Below are positions 48,901-62,440 of a DNA stretch of 64,000 bases, one piece after another. The translations under genes and the position numbers were made by a program. The notes beneath the pieces were generated by a model. It was not told where the DNA came from. It was given only the letters and a program-made list of their open reading frames with translations, and did not search any database. Position 1 is the first letter of the stretch, and each line of letters begins with the position of its first letter. The stretch comes from Helianthus annuus (Eukaryota; Streptophyta; Magnoliopsida; Asterales; Asteraceae): positions 111,182,821-111,246,820 of the forward strand of contig NC_035437.2 of NCBI RefSeq assembly GCF_002127325.2, given 5' to 3'.

Positions 48901-50490
48901 TTGAACATGCGACAAAGGCGTTGGATGGAAACTCTCAATGATTACGACTGCGAGATACGATACCATCCAGGCAAGGCAAATGTAGTTGCCGACGCCTTAA
49001 GCAGGAAAGAAAGGGTGAAACCGATCAGAATCAATGCCAAGCGCATTGAAATAAGGAATAGTTTGAACGAAAGGGTGTTAGCTGCACAGAAGGAAGCTGT
49101 GTTGGAAGCTAACTATCCTGAAGAGAAATTAGGAGTAACTGAGGAGCAGTTATCCTACGACAAGGATGGAATGCTTAGATTAAACGGACGAATATGGGTT
49201 CCAGTTTATGGAGGACTTCGGGATGTTATCCTCCAGGAAGCCCACAACTCTAAATATTCCGTTCATCCTGGAGCTGATAAGATGTACCAGGATTTGAAAG
49301 CAAACTACTGGTGGATTGGTTTGAAAAAGTCAGTAGCTGAGCATGTAGCTAAATGTTTGACTTGTGCGCAAGTCAAGGCTGAGCATCAGAAGCCGTCAGG
49401 TTTGCTTCAACAACCTGAAATTCCCAAATGGAAATGGGAAATGGTGACAATGGATTTCATCACCAAGTTGCCGAAGACGAAAAAGGGAAATGATACCATA
49501 TGGGTCATAGTAGATAGACTGACTAAGTCAGCTCATTTTCTACCCATCAAGGAGACGTATAGCTCCGATATGTTAGCTCAACTATACGTTGATAAGATTG
49601 TAGCGTTACATGGTATACCTATATCTATTATCTCCGATAGAGATACTAGATATACGTCGCACTTTTGGAAAAGTTTCCAGCAATCGTTGGGCACTCGTTT
49701 AAATTTTAGTACGGCTTATCATCCTCAGACCGATGGTCAGAGTGAGCGTACTATTCAAACTTTGGAAGACATGCTTCGTGCATGTGCGAGCGACTTGGGT
49801 GGTAGTTGGGATAAGAACCTACCACTGATTGAATTCTCCTACAACAATAGCTACCATTCCAGCATAAAGGCTGCACCTTTTGAGGCCCTATACGGTAGAA
49901 AGTGTAGATCGCCCATTTGTTGGGCAGAAGTTGGAGATGTCCAGTTGTCAGGACCAGATATCGTTTTTGAGACGACGGACAAGATCGTGCAGATACGCGA
50001 TCGTTTGAAAGCTGCCAGGGATAGACAGAAAAGTTATGCGGATCCTAAGCGCAAGGACTTTCACTTTGATGTAGGTGATAAAGTATTGCTTAAAGTATCG
50101 CCCTGGAAGGGTGTGATGCGATTTGGAAAGAAAGGCAAGCTAAGCCCGAGATATATAGGACCTTTCGAGATTATCGAACGTGTCGGGTCAGTCGCTTACA
50201 AGTTAAACTTGCCTGAAGAGCTTAGCGCTATTCATAATGTGTTCCACATCTGTAATTTGAAGAAGTGTTTCGCTGACGAATCACTGGTTATACCGCATAC
50301 AGATATACACATAGATGAGAGTTTGAAATTCGTAGAAAAACCTTTGTCGATTGAGGATCGACAGGTGAAGAAGCTTCGAAGAAAGCACGTGCCTATTGTT
50401 AAGGTCAAATGGGATGCCCGTAGAGGTCCCGAATTTACGTGGGAAGTGGAATCCACGATGCAAGAGAAATATCCTCATTTGTTTCAGTAA
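45913..50490 (+). CDS. gypsy-2 Gag-Pol polyprotein (uninterrupted)
   Basis: A 1525-codon frame with ATG start encodes gag (about 100-300), CCHC knuckles ([14 protein letters not shown] near 357 and [14 protein letters not shown] near 378), aspartic protease ([11 protein letters not shown] near 437), reverse transcriptase (FIDDILIY near 772), RNase H ([13 protein letters not shown] near 920), integrase with HHCC finger and DDE core (MDFITKLP near 1180; SDRDTRYTS; then the acidic residue in [11 protein letters not shown]), and a chromodomain-like C-terminus with FTWEVES. It aligns throughout with the gypsy-1 polyprotein but is clearly a different subfamily. No stops or frameshifts, so it could be functional. 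The stop TAA is followed within 40 bp by the 3' LTR. Confidence 0.96.
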   Translation: MAKSEETNSHSGEHPDDTKIHVTGAELQALIDNAVAKAMDRQFRESSGTRSRTRTVTHVKPKTHSEAHSKPPSKKNEPKKDEGDNHSSNHSSIPKQEIKLKHDTYNKSCTYKYFVSCKPRDFTGEKGAVDCMTWIDEMDTVVDISGCADRDVVKYVSQSFKGDALAWWKSLLQAAGKAALYSMTWDQFVALIKENFCPQHEVERIESDFVSLVMKNLDCQAYLTTFNTLSRLVPYLVTPEPRRIARFIGGLAPEIKASVKASRPTTFRSVADLSLSLTQDVVRLRAMKSSEENKRKREDDTSRRSEKRHRGNNDHRKGSGSKKGDHQSGERPRCKTCKRHHFGKCRLEAKSQSQERRCGICKSTDHKALDCKKLKDATCFGCNEKGHIRLNCPKNAKKADEGKKTNARVFRMDAKEAVLDDNVITGTFLVNDVFARVLFDSGADKSFVDDKFCKLLNLPVKTLSVKYEVELADGTIETASTVLDGCVRSIRNHSFPLSLLPFKLAGFDIVIGMDWLSSNQAQILCNRKQVIVKTPSGESLTIQGDTQHGLPEQVSMLKASRCMQKGCVIYMAQVTIDEPKPKIEDIPVISEYPEVFPEELPGLPPDRQVEFRIDIIPGATPVARAPYRLAPTEMKELRTQLDDLLAKGFIRPSSSPWGAPILFVKKKDGSMRLCIDYRELNKVTIKNKYPLPRIDDLFDQLQGASYFSKIDLRSGYHQLKVKDEDVHKTAFRTRYGHYEFLVMPFGLTNAPAAIMDLMNRVCKPYLDKFVIVFIDDILIYSKSQADHEKHLRCILKLLHQEKLYAKFSKCEFWLREVQFLGHVVSERGIQVDPAKVEAVMNWQEPKTPTEIRSFLGLAGYYRRFIENFSRIAAPLTSLTHKKIKFDWGPKQQESFDILKKKLSNAPVLTLPDGIEDFIVYCDASHTGMGCVLMQRGKVIAYASRQLKVHEKNYTTHDLELGAVVFALKLWRHYLYGTKCIIYSDHKSLQHLFNKKELNMRQRRWMETLNDYDCEIRYHPGKANVVADALSRKERVKPIRINAKRIEIRNSLNERVLAAQKEAVLEANYPEEKLGVTEEQLSYDKDGMLRLNGRIWVPVYGGLRDVILQEAHNSKYSVHPGADKMYQDLKANYWWIGLKKSVAEHVAKCLTCAQVKAEHQKPSGLLQQPEIPKWKWEMVTMDFITKLPKTKKGNDTIWVIVDRLTKSAHFLPIKETYSSDMLAQLYVDKIVALHGIPISIISDRDTRYTSHFWKSFQQSLGTRLNFSTAYHPQTDGQSERTIQTLEDMLRACASDLGGSWDKNLPLIEFSYNNSYHSSIKAAPFEALYGRKCRSPICWAEVGDVQLSGPDIVFETTDKIVQIRDRLKAARDRQKSYADPKRKDFHFDVGDKVLLKVSPWKGVMRFGKKGKLSPRYIGPFEIIERVGSVAYKLNLPEELSAIHNVFHICNLKKCFADESLVIPHTDIHIDESLKFVEKPLSIEDRQVKKLRRKHVPIVKVKWDARRGPEFTWEVESTMQEKYPHLFQ

Positions 50491-50508
50491 ATCTCGAGGT
50501 CGAGATTT

Positions 50509-50526
50509 CTTTTAAGGGGGTGAGGA
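50509..50526 (+). other. Polypurine tract of gypsy-2
   Basis: The purine-rich run AAGGGGGTGAGGA immediately precedes the 3' LTR at 50527, the expected plus-strand primer site. Confidence 0.85.
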
Positions 50527-53500
50527 TGTAACACCTCGAAAAATTTCGTCCAATAATGCCTTGACACGTGTCATAAGGTTCCGGTATGTGAAAACAAACT
50601 TTAGAGGGACTAAAAGTGACAAACAGTGAAAACTATGAAACGTAAGGGTCCAAAGTGTCAACAATGGATAAATAGACTCTATGATAACCCTACATAATGT
50701 TTATAACCTTAAACGGATGGTTCATGGATCATACGACGCGGAAATTGCACAAAAGTGAGGAATTACAAACTATAGGGGCCAAAAGTGTCAACATGTTGAA
50801 TTTATACCTCTGAGTGAACTTTTGGCAGACCCGAAGCATTGTAATGCTAGAATATACTCACTAGAATATGTGGTAAAAATTTCATGAAGTTTCGTTAACG
50901 TATGAGAAAGTTATGGCCAAAACCGTACTTGAGGGGTTAAAAGCGTCAACGTCGAATTTCATGGTTTTTCGGTTGAGCGCAAAGTTATCCGAGGACATTA
51001 CCATGTTGGTAAATGTCCCAAGGTTCTTAGAAACCAAGTTTGGGGGTTTACGAGTCAAGATAACTAGTCGAAACATCAATTGCGAAGACAGGGACCAAAA
51101 CTGCCAATGTTTGGCAAAGTTTGACAGCAGCAGAGGCCAGGCGGCCCGCCTGGACAGGCCTAAGCGGGCCGCGACCCAAGCCCAGATGCAGTAACTCGTG
51201 ATTTCAGCCATTTGGGTCCGAATCTTGTGTGCATTCCAGCTGTTAGCACCTCCAAAATGCTCCAATAATAGTCCATGCATGCCTAGAACAACAGTAACCT
51301 CCCTTCAACCTCTGAATTCCCCTCATAAAGCAGATCATTCACTCATTTTCTTGGCACTTGCATTGTATCAAGAACACCCAAACTTTGCAAAAGCTCTCAA
51401 GGCATTCTGGAGCAATTCTGAACGTCAAGGCCACCTCCTAGTGTTAACTAAGCTTCATTAGGACCTTTGTAAGCCTCTATAACATTCTATAATTCGTTCT
51501 TGCATTGATTAATTGTTAAAAGTCAAACCGTTGTTCTTATTATTTGACTTTTCGATTAAACGAGTTTTACTCAGTCATTTCTCAAATTGAAACCACTGAT
51601 ATGTGGGTATTTATGTGGGAAACAAACCCTCAAAAGGGTATTCTCTGATTCCCACTTTATGCATGCTAATTGTCGAGTCAAAGGTGTTATTAAAAAGTCA
51701 ACAGAAGTTGTTTTTGCAAAAATAAACTTAAATGGTAATGTAGATGACATGCAATCCGTTTGATCATCAAAAATAACTTATAATGGATATAAGAATGTGT
51801 TTTATCATCATCAACTCGACAATCTTGAGTATAAATACGAATCGGAACCGAAAGTCTTGTAAAACGACTTTTTCGTAGACTATCGATTCGGATCCGTGCA
51901 TGCATGTTTGAGATCTGTATTAGAGCATATTTTGAACCATTTTTATTTTGGTAAAACTCTCTGGAATTTTTGATACTCGAGTCTATACTTAGCCGATTCA
52001 TTTGCATGTTTCCGATTTATGCTTAAAGTTGACTATTTTGCCCTTTTTGATATAAAACGTGATTTTTGGAAAAGTGAAAGAGTAGAAATCTTTATTTCTA
52101 ATATATAAACTTGCACCGAAAGTTTGAGACCAGTTGGTGGTCCAGATATTGAATTATGGCCGATAGCGTAAAACTATATCTTAATGTTACATAAACGGCG
52201 CATTTCGCATATGACCTATTTCAGGCCACGTTTTGATATAAAACTTTTTACCCACTGATGTTATATAATATTTTGGGATTTTTGATGATTTTTATTTAAT
52301 TTTTGGCTGATCGTATCTTAGATCGCTTAGTCGATTCGGTTAATGCCGGTTTTGACCGTTTAAGCCATAAAATGAGTTTTATACATCCTTTTGACCCGAA
52401 ACCTTTTTCCAATGATTTTATATGTTAAATAAATTATTTTGAGCATTCTGGAAATATAAAAATCTCAGCTTTCTTTTGAAAACCCGGAAACGGCCCTAGA
52501 TCGCATTTTTAGCATTTTTAACGCATAGTAAGCGTTATACCCATTTTAAACATATAAGACTCATACCTACTGATGTAATTAGTATATTTTCATATAATAA
52601 CAGTAAGTATAAGTATATGAACTCAGGTTTCCAGTTTTGGCATTTTTAGCCCTTGTGAAATTACTAAAATACCCCTACGGTGCATAGTTTGATTTTAAAT
52701 GATGAGTTTGGTATATGGGTCATACCCTACTGTTATAATATGTTAAATGAAGTATAATTACTGTATAAACCAGACCCGAAACTCAGATTTCTAATATGAC
52801 TCTTTTATAATCTTTTAAATGACCAAAATGCCCTTCTAAGGCATAAATTGAGTTTAAAATCATTCGGGGCATAATAGAACATAACTTACTGATATTATAT
52901 CATATTTAAAGCATATTATCTCAGGGAACTTGCATTTGACTCTGTTGGCTACCCGTAACGCCCTTTTAGCGTTCGGTTCGGTTTACGTAACTAGTTTGCG
53001 TAAATTGACCGAAACGGGTCAAACGTTATCATTTTTATCTCAAAATCCAGAATGTATTTAGTATACCCATATTATACAAGTATTCAAAACTTGTCGGGTC
53101 TAAATCACATTCTATCCGGTCTTTCGCTTAATCGTGCGCTTGTACCGTATCGTCCTTAAAACTAACCGGTCTAAGCTAAAGCTTAAATAAAAGACCCGTT
53201 AGGAATCTAATAGGTTATTATAAACCTTTGTTCCAGATTAGGAGGCCCAGTAAAAGCTATCCACACTTACCAATTGTGATTCATACTTGCTCAGGTAAAT
53301 ATATTTTGACTTATTTTCCCTATACGGGCTTGGGGTACGGTATTTAAAATACCGCTTGATCGAGCGCACAAATCCTGCGCCTTATGGGTGTACAGTCTTG
53401 AATAGTTTGTGCGACTCGTTTAAACAGTCTTGTCTTACTTTAGGCTTTGGGGGGGTTATTGACCGTGTCCCGGATATCCTTGGCATTATCTTACGAGATG

Positions 53501-54067
53501 GCCACGACCAGAGCACGGGGTGTAGGCGTACACCCGGCGTGTATAACTCTTTATTGTGGTGTGTCATTTAATCTTTAGCCCGGACAGTAGATCCCGGGCC
53601 ACCAAAAGTACGGGTACATGTAATTCGTTCACAAGTTTATATTGCATAATTATCCCAAGTTAATAAAAATATTTATGCCTTGTGCATTTAAATCAATTTT
53701 AAATCATTTTCAAAATGAGTCAGTTGATTTGTATTTACCAGTGTAAACTGACGTATTTTTCCCAAAAGGTTAAGTGCAGGTACTAAACGAACTAGGCTGG
53801 CTGTTTCCTAAGAGCGTCCACTATAGTCTCGCAAGCTCGGACGACAAATAAACTGTTGAACAATTTTATCTTATTTTATTGATCCGCCTGTGGATCCTTT
53901 CAACTACTTATAATGTTTATTATTACATTTTATTTAAAAGTTGAAATGAATCTATTTCTGCTTCCGCTGTGCATTATTATGTTGTGTTGTTTGTCTATGA
54001 CGACGCCAACCACGTCACGTACCCCACACCGGGCCCACCGGTGACACGTGGAGATCGGGGTGTGACA
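50527..54067 (+). repeat. 3' LTR of gypsy-2 (3541 bp)
   Basis: It is offset by 10,507 bp from the left copy with the same length. It differs by three substitutions, a one-base deletion (near 53896) and a one-base insertion (near 53955) that cancel in length. Confidence 0.96.
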
Positions 54068-54114
54068 ATATCCAAAGACCAAATCTAAGCTGTTGTCACA
54101 AATATGCACCAACA
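54068..54114 (-). repeat. 3' LTR of the Sirevirus, inner part
   Basis: The first five bases repeat ATATC; the rest (to GCACCAACA) completes the LTR interrupted at 40019 and matches 63894-63940. Confidence 0.95.
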
Positions 54115-56029
54115 AACTCCCCCTTGACAATAGCTTCATAAAATCTTTGTCTTCAGTCAAAACTTTGTCTGCAGTCTTCTTGCAATCTTCAAGTAATCTT
54201 TCACTGTCTTTGGTCTTTGGATAGTTTCAGCTTCAATAGCTTCTGTCAGCAACAGACTCCCCCTAAGCTGATGCATCCAATCACCAAATCTTCAACACGT
54301 TAGCACTTGAGTAAACTCCAGTTTAGCATTTGCACAGCAATCTTCAAACTCTTCAACTTTGTCTGCAATATAGAAAGGAGGTTCTACCATGCATCCAATC
54401 AAACTCTCATCTTCACAGTTCACAGCAACTTCTCAGCAACACACTGCTTCAATCTGTATACTATAAAACAAACATCTCGAGAAACCATAAGAATTTTTCA
54501 ACAAAGTTAAATAAATTATTATTTTTCAAGAGATAGTTAAACTGTATCACAGATTAAGCTTTTTCAACTTATCACCAACACGCAAAACTTTTTGTCCAAC
54601 ACACAAGAACCTGCATGATTTAAAAATTTGAACTCACTTTCTAACACCGTCTCCCCCTATCAGTAATAATTCCTCCAAGAATAACAGTGTTCCGTACATT
54701 AAGAATTTTAAACAGAAACAGACACTATATTTGGATTTTTATATTTTTCTGAAAGCAAGTAAATAACAAAAACAATAAACACTCTATTTTTGTGAGAATC
54801 ACTGGTAAGAAGATCATATCAGCACAATCAAACTGTTTCACACAATTAGATTATTTAATTTTTAGTGAAAAGCAGGTCAAGACGATTACCAGTATGTTTG
54901 TCCACTTAAACAAAATGCATGAACATTTCAAGTACCATTACCGTATGATACGTTAAGGTAATTTTAATAACTGATATACTAGTGTGTCCCACTTCAGGAT
55001 ATACCCCCGCGATCAAGGTATGCACAAAGATTCATCGTAGTAGGTGAGTATACTGATGTCGTCCATTAAGATATCCTGACTATGTCTAGTTCTGCATATA
55101 AACTGTTTTATCTTGTTTTGATTGCTTAACTATGAACACCCAAATAAATACAAATCGAATCCTGGAAATATAAACAACACACTCTATCATGCAAGTATCT
55201 TCCCTACCACATATTTCACAAGTCCAATCCTTATTTCTGAAATCTTAACTGGGAATAGGTTGAGAAGAGAACAGAATAGATCTTTAGTAGAGATGGTATA
55301 ATATACAGATCAAATGAGATTTTCTCAGTTTGATATAGGTTTCTTGGGTTTCTTTTGGGCACTTGAGGGCCTCTTTCGGGTGTATTAGATCTATAGCGCG
55401 ACAACGTACAGCTAGGTCAGCATGTATCTGGATGCAGCAGAAGCTGTCGTTGCCTAGCACCTCCAAGTTAGCATATATCTGGATGCAGCAAAGGAGGTAC
55501 ACGACTTTTTTCAGAGAAGATTTCAGAATCAGATCAAAATTGTGTGTATCGGGAAATATACAGACATTTAAATAGAAATGAGCTAATTCCAAGTAACTAT
55601 CTTTCCTGGGGTCATGTACAATTTTAGTTCTAACAGACAGACAGCCAAGATATCCCTAGTTGAAACAACAGTATAAAGACCCAAAACTTCAGATTTTGGC
55701 AATCTATCAACGCAAGAATTAAGGTCCTTAAACCATACACCACTAATGTGTTCCCCACTCATATTCAGTTCATTTAAGTTTAGATTATTTCATGCTTTTG
55801 CGTACTGGTACATCATATAATGAAGCTGCTATCACACTTAAGCAATTTATGTTCAATTTCAGTGTGACAGTCTAACTTGCTGATGTACTATCATTTCTCC
55901 TTTTTCACACAGTGATAACTCATTTTTAATTTTCTATTTTTTTATGTTTTTGATTTTTCAATTTTTTTTTTATTTTTGATTTTTAAGAAAAATAGTAAAC
56001 TATTTACAAAAATTCTTATGAAAAAACAG
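54115..56029 (-). other. 3' noncoding region of the Sirevirus, with polypurine tracts
   Basis: On the minus strand CAAGGGGGAG borders the LTR (54116-54125), and further AGGGGGAG copies occur near 54256 and 54652. In some Sireviruses this region encodes an envelope-like protein; here only short frames are present, so no such gene is supported. Confidence 0.75.
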
Positions 56030-59000
56030 TTATTCAGGATTCCTCATCCCGTTGAGTTCGACTAAATGTTCAAAGCGAGCCCTGTCAAATGCTTTTGTAT
56101 AAAGATCTGCCAGGTTATCCTTTGTGTCGACTCGATGTAATTCAATCAGTCTCTTTTCAGCACAATCCCGTATAAAATGATGACGTATGTCAATATGTTT
56201 TGTGCGACTGTGATTCACGGGATTGTTAGTTATAGAAATTGTGGTATTATTGTCTATCATAATAGGAGTACGAGTGAAATCCAAACCGTAATCGCGCATC
56301 TGCTGTTGAATCCAGAGAACCTAAGAGCAGCAGCTTCCAGCAGCAATATATTCAGCTTCACACGTAGATGTAGACACACAGGATTGCTTCTTGCATTGCC
56401 AAGACACGATCCTGCCTCCTAAGAACTGACAACCACCTGTTGTAGACTTTCTGTTCGACTTGCATCCTCCAAAGTCTGAGTCAGTGTAAGCAACAAACGT
56501 CAAATCACTATCAGCTGGATACCACAACCCAAGTTTAGGTTTCCCCTTCAAGTAACGAAGAATCCGCTTCACTGCTTTCATGTGTGACTCTTTAGGATTC
56601 GCCTGATATCTGGCACACAAGCATACGGCAAACATGATGTCGGGTCTTGAAGCAGTCAAGTACATTAGAGAACCAATCATTGCCCTGTATTGAGTAGGAT
56701 CAACGTCTTCAGTACTTTCATGATCTGGGCCAAGATTGTGATTTTCACATATGGGTGTGTTGGAAGTAGAGCAATCATTCATTTTGAACCGACTCAAAAT
56801 GTCATACACATACTTTGTTTGATGAATAAACATCCCATCCTCCTTCTGTTCAACTTGTAATCCCAGAAAGTAAGACAGCTCACCCATAGCACTCATTTCG
56901 AACTTGCTCTTCATCACCTGCTCGAACTCTTTACACATGCTTTCATCAGATGACCCAAAGATGATGTCATCCACGTACACCTGCACCAGCAGAAAATCTT
57001 CCTTCTTTCTCTTGATGAACAGTGTACTGTCAATCTGACCTCTTTCAAAACCATTCTTGATCAGATGTGTAGACAATGTCTCGTACCACGCCCTGGGAGC
57101 TTGATGTAACCCATACAAAGCCTTATCAAGTTTGTACACTCGATCTGGATAATCTGGATCAACGAACCCATCTGGTTGTGAGACATACACCACTTCTTGG
57201 ACTTTCCCGTAAAGAAACGCACTCTTCACGTCTAGTTGGTAAACTTTGAAGCCCTTGAAAGTTGCAAAAGCCAGAAACAAACGAATTGCCTCCAACCTTG
57301 CCACTAGTGCAAACACCTCATTGTAATCTATCCCTTCTTGCTGATTGAAACCTTTGACCACCAATCGAGCCTTGTTTCGCGTGACTATACCTCTTTCATC
57401 TTTCTTGCACCTAAATACCCATTTAGTGCCAATCCCTCTTTCACCTTTAGGAAGATCAACCAACTCCCAAACCTTCAACTTAGCAAACTGGGCCAATTCC
57501 TCTTGCATAGCTTCAACCCATGAATTGTCTTTAAGAGCCATATGAATGTTCTTCGGCTCCTCTTGGGAAATAAAGCAACTGTACAAGCACTCGTTCACAA
57601 TCCCAGTCTTCTCAATCGACACAAATAAACCAGTATTCGCTGCTATGCTTCTTCTCGTCTGAACACCTGTAGTAGGATCTCCAAGTATCATGTCAACTGG
57701 ATGATCCCTATTTGCTCGTGTAGTTGCAACAGCATCGACTACTAGATTGTCACCCAGGTTTGATCCAACCTCCCCCTGAATATTCTGATTTGCAAACGGA
57801 TTAATGAAATCCTCCCTCTGATTGGGTTCGGGTTCACCATCACTTGAATCAGTATCAGCAGCATCTTGGGAAGTTTCCGGAGCATCTGTCATATCAACAT
57901 TTGATCTAGGCATGAACTCGCCTTCATCATCTCTATTTATCACTGTTTGAATCAGCTGAGACTCATCTGCATTGGAAAACTCAGGAATATTAAATGATTT
58001 AAAAACACTTTCATAATCATATAATATAGCTGGTCCACTCGTTGACTGTTGAGGTTTGTAAGAAGTAATTTCAACATTAAACACAACCTCAATTTTACCA
58101 GTTTTTAGATTAAAAACCCTTTTATTCGGTGCGCCAGGTACGTAACCTAGAAAGTAGCCCTCGTCAGCCACCTCACCGAATTTTTGTTTATCTTTATTTC
58201 GCACAATGGTGCAGGGTAATCCAAATGGTTCAAAGCCTTCTAAGTTTGGTTTCTTGTTAAACATTAATTCATGACAAGTTTTATTAAAACATTTAACAGT
58301 CAAAACTTTGTTTAGGACATAGCAAGCTGTATTCACAGCTTCTCCCCAGAAGAGAACTGGTAGCTTAGAATCTGAAAGCATCGTCCTAGCGGCTTCAATC
58401 AACGTCCTGTTTTTCCTCTCAGCGACTCCATTCTGTTGAGGCGTATAAGGAGCAGAATATTGATGTTCAATTCCCTTGCGAAGACAGTAGAGATCCAGAA
58501 TACGATTCTTGAACTCCGTGCCATTATCACTCCTTATCCTCTTGATCTTTGCATCATGGACGCTTTCCAATTTTGTAAAAAGATCTATCAACATCTCTGC
58601 TGTCTCATCTTTTGTACCTAAAAAGAAAACCCATGAGTAGCGTGAGTAATCATCAGTGACAACAAGACAATAGTACTTTCCACCTATGCTCCTCACGTTC
58701 ACTGGACCGAATAAATCCATGTGAAGTAATTCGTAAGGGGCATCTATGGGATTTACTGTTTTAGACTTGTGAGGTTTCTTATGTTGTTTTCCCTTTTGAC
58801 ATGGAAGACATTTATCTTCCACTTGAAACCTCTGCAATGGAACCCCTTTCACTAGCTCATTTTTAACAAGATAGTTCATTTTTCGATAGTGAATGTGGGC
58901 CATGCGTCTGTGCCACAACATCGATTCAGCTTCAGATGCTTTTGATAGTAAACACGCCACCACTGCAGTTGGATCCTTAGCACCCATGTCCATGACATAA

Positions 59001-59359
59001 GTGTCATTTCTCCTTGGCGCTCGCATCACTATCCAATCGTCCGGTATCTCCAAACCTGGTTTCAACACTAATGCTTCATTCTTGGTAAAATGGACCGAGT
59101 GACCCTTGTCGCAGACTTGTGACACGCTCATAAAATTGTGTTTAAGCTGCTCCACATAGTTCACTTTGTCCAGTGTGATCTTCCCATTGGTCACCTTTCC
59201 TCGGCCTGTAATTCGACCACCTTTCGCACCCGCAAACTTCACATGTCCTCCATCATAATCTTCAAATTCAGTCAACAACCTCGCATCCCCCGTCATGTGC
59301 CTGGAGCAGCCACTATCAACATACCACAAGTTGATAATCCTCCTTAGCAGCTCCTGCAC
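56030..59359 (-). pseudogene. Sirevirus pol (protease, integrase, RT, RNase H), broken by one stop codon
   Basis: The frame from 59359 encodes a protease start ([13 protein letters not shown]), a gag-pre-integrase segment ([11 protein letters not shown]), integrase ([30 protein letters not shown]), RT ([11 protein letters not shown] active site) and RNase H ([15 protein letters not shown]). A TAG at 56318-56320 stops it. The same frame continues at once with VLWIQQQMRDYG and runs to a stop at 56030, the usual end of copia RNase H. The lesion is thus a single base change, consistent with C to T in a glutamine codon. No frameshift was found. Confidence 0.9.
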
Positions 59360-59374
59360 ACATCAACCAAGAAA

Positions 59375-62300
59375 TTAGTTAGATTGGGGGACCCAAGCCT
59401 TAATGGTCTTGGGTCGTCCAAATTCACCAACCACCGGAACATCCATCCAATATCCATTACTCCTAACTGGAGTCTTGGATCTTAGACCTGTTGGAATTTG
59501 ATTTTGATTTCCACTAGGTCTTTGGTCCTGAGGGTTCCTTTGTGTGTTTGGACTATTTGACCTTTGAAAATTTTGATTTTGATTCCAAGAAGCATTATTG
59601 TTGTAATTTCTAAAGCCATTGTTATAAAAATTTCGACCACCATTATTTTGGTATCGATTTTGATATTGACCTTGACTTCTGAAATTATTTGTATTTTGAT
59701 TGTTCATTCTTGGTGAACTGCTTCTAGGTCTCTCAAATCTGTTTGGTGGAGATCTAGGCTGAAATCTAGGTTGATTTCTTTGAAAACGAGGAACTTGTGG
59801 AGTTCCTTTTTCAGCCTTATCCACACCAACAACAACTGTCTCTGGTTGCTTAGGAGCAGATTTCTTTGGAGAGTTGGACTCTCTCTCCTGCTTATCACCA
59901 CTTTTCTCTGGTGACTTCTCTCTCTTCCTCTCCTTCACTTGTGCTTCATTCTTTTTGTTAGGACAGCAGCTAGCTACATGTCCTTTGGCGTGACATTTGA
60001 AGCACGGCATCTTTTTCGAAGACTTCTTATCTGAAGCCTTTGAACTAGAGTCAGGCTTTGATGATGACGCCTTAGAAGGATTTGGTTCAGTTTGCTTAAT
60101 TTCAGAATTTTCTTTGTTTTTATTTTTAGTAAACTCTACGTTCGATTCATTTTCAATAACAGCTGTCTCGTTTTTCATGTCACTTCCTTGAACAAAATTT
60201 ATCTTTTTAGCAAAAGTCGAATTTTTATTCTTAGGTTATGAAGTGTTCTTTTTCAAAACTGGTTTGCTGTTATTATCCTTCTTAGCATCACCTCTCTCAG
60301 ACTCATCACCTTGACTTGATGTGGAACTACTTGGTGCTGTTGACATGAAATTGGTTAGCTCATCTTCATCAGGTAGAAATGAATAATCATGACTAAGAGG
60401 AGGTGGGACTTCATTAAAGCCTTGGAATCCCACACTAGTCTTGTCATTACTTTTCTTTAACCCACCCATCATATGTTTCATAACAAAAGTAGAATCCCTG
60501 AATTGACCCAATTTCTTTTCAAGTTCAACATTTCTGAGTTGAGCATCTGACAACTCTTTGTTTTTATCATAAATCTCTTTTGTTTTCTCAGCCATCATGT
60601 CATGGGCTAAGTCTATGACTTGAAGTTTTTCATTTAATTTGCAGGTTACGGCTTCAATTTCACTTTTATAACCTTTTATTTTCTTCAAGTATGACGTTTC
60701 ATTTCTTTTAGCAAAAAAGTTTGATTCTTTAATGTTAGACATCTCGCTTACCAAACTTTTGTTTTGTGCAGACAACCTGTCAACCTCACCCTGTAGTTCA
60801 CGACATTTTAAACAAACAGAATTAGATTTTACCTCTCCTGTTTGTTTGTCAAGGTTGGCCATTAGAGCTGCAAGCTGAGCTTCCAATTGTTTATACTTAG
60901 CATCCTTTTCCTCAGCTACTCTTTCATGTTCAGACTTTTGTTTTTCATCTTCAGCACCTGTTGTCTGATCAACCTTCTTTTCTTCAGCTTTATTCTCTAC
61001 TTTCACCTCAGCATCCACTTTCACTTCAGCATCATCTACTTTAGCTTCACCATCATCGACTGGAGTAATCTCTGCCATGAATGCTTGAGTGACATTCCCA
61101 TCATTTTCTAAGTGAATGCTCCAATCATATGAACCCTCTCTTGCAGTAGAGATCAATGCCTTTGAGTTAGAGTTGTTTGATGCATTCCTGTTGTTTGAAC
61201 TCTGACTCGAATTTTCTTGCTTTTGTTTCTGACATTCCCTAGCAAAATGCCCATAACTTTGACAATTAAAGCACCTTACTTTGGTCTTGTCGAAACCAAC
61301 ACTTCTTCCTACAAACTTCCTTCCTGTTCTGTTCATGAACCTTTTCACACACCTAGAAATCATGGCCATTTGCCATTGCAAATCCATCTCCTCAAGATCA
61401 TCAGGGTCAATCTGATCGTAGTCTTCATCTAAAGTAGCAGGATCAGATATCTTTCCCTGAATGTAGTTTTCATAAGAAGCCACAAACGAAGCAAGTAGAG
61501 CCAGATGCTCTTCAGCAGACTTCACACTCATTGGCATTGACTTAGCACTACTACTCTGCTTAGAAGCTGACGATTTCTTTACTCCTGATGATCCTCCTGA
61601 AGCAGCAACAAAACACACATCACCATCCTGATTCACCATAACCTGCTCATTTTCACATGATAAAAACGCAATAGCAGAGTCGCTAGAAGCGTTGTGAGAT
61701 GAAGAAGATGTAAGCCCATTGTAAACTGCCGGATCTTGAACCTGATCATATCCAGTATCTTTCTTCTTCATGCTGAGCTCATAAGCTCTCAACTTTCCTA
61801 CCACCTCTTCAAGCTCTTTTGTTTCATAATCTGCTTCACCCTTGATCATAAGAGTGTAGATATCCCACTTAGTAGGCAAAGCATCTAGCAGCTTGTCATT
61901 CTTCTCTACGTCAGAATAGCAATCGATCTCATAATTTTCCATTTCTGACATCAGATGGTAGTAACGAGTGATGACGTCTTCAAGTGACTCATGCTTCATG
62001 TACTTGAAAACAGCAAACTGCTTCTTCAGTAGATCAATCTTGTTCTTCTTGACATCAGCATTTCCAGCGTATCTTTTTTCCAAAGCGTCCCACATATCCT
62101 TTGAGTTAGTGTACTTCTTGAAGGTATGTTTGATGCTATCAGGTAACGACATTTCGATTGCAGCCAAGGCTCTCTTTTCAGCCTCATACATCTTTTTATC
62201 ATTATCTTGCATGTTCACATATTCTGTTCTACGTGGTCTGCCCTCAAAGTCGTGTGTAGGATTCACGTACCCATCTTCGATGCATATCCACATGCGCGTA

Positions 62301-62440
62301 TCCTGATATTCAATGAAGGACTGAAAACGATCCTTCCATGTCAGGTAATTTTGCACCTTCATCATCTTAGGCGGTTTGTTGGTAGTACCAACCTCATGCT
62401 CCATCTTCAACAGCTCATTCAAAGTAGACATGTTCGACAT
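59375..62440 (-). pseudogene. Sirevirus gag, long, broken by one stop codon
   Basis: The frame from the ATG at 62440 encodes a copia gag domain (about 25-230), a CCHC knuckle (CFNCQSYGHFAREC, about 389-402), and an acidic, Lys/Glu-rich region of coiled-coil character (about 480-680). TAA at 60236-60238 interrupts it. The same frame goes on to 59375 with a second knuckle (CFKCHAKGHVASCC), a basic region and an Asn/Gln/Arg-rich tail ending AWVPQSN. Uninterrupted it would be about 1020 residues, long as in Sireviruses. The stop at 59375-59377 and another TGA separate it from pol in the same frame; these may be the normal gag-pol boundary or decay. Confidence 0.82.

Larger units (their letters stand above)
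40020..54067 (+). mobile_element. Ty3/gypsy LTR retrotransposon (gypsy-2), chromovirus/Tekay-like, complete
   Basis: Two LTRs of 3541 bp flank an internal region of 6966 bp with primer site, an extra Pro/Gln-rich frame, a spacer, an uninterrupted gag-pol and a polypurine tract. The 5-bp duplication ATATC stands at 40015-40019 and 54068-54072, so the insertion is complete and sits inside the Sirevirus LTR. Only three substitutions and two compensating one-base indels were seen between the LTRs (for example G/A at 40131, C/G at 41938). Its intact frame and near-identical LTRs suggest recent transposition. Confidence 0.96.

Noticed and set aside
54115..56029. Envelope-like gene of the Sirevirus
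   Set aside because: Only short frames occur, with no membrane-spanning protein of useful length.
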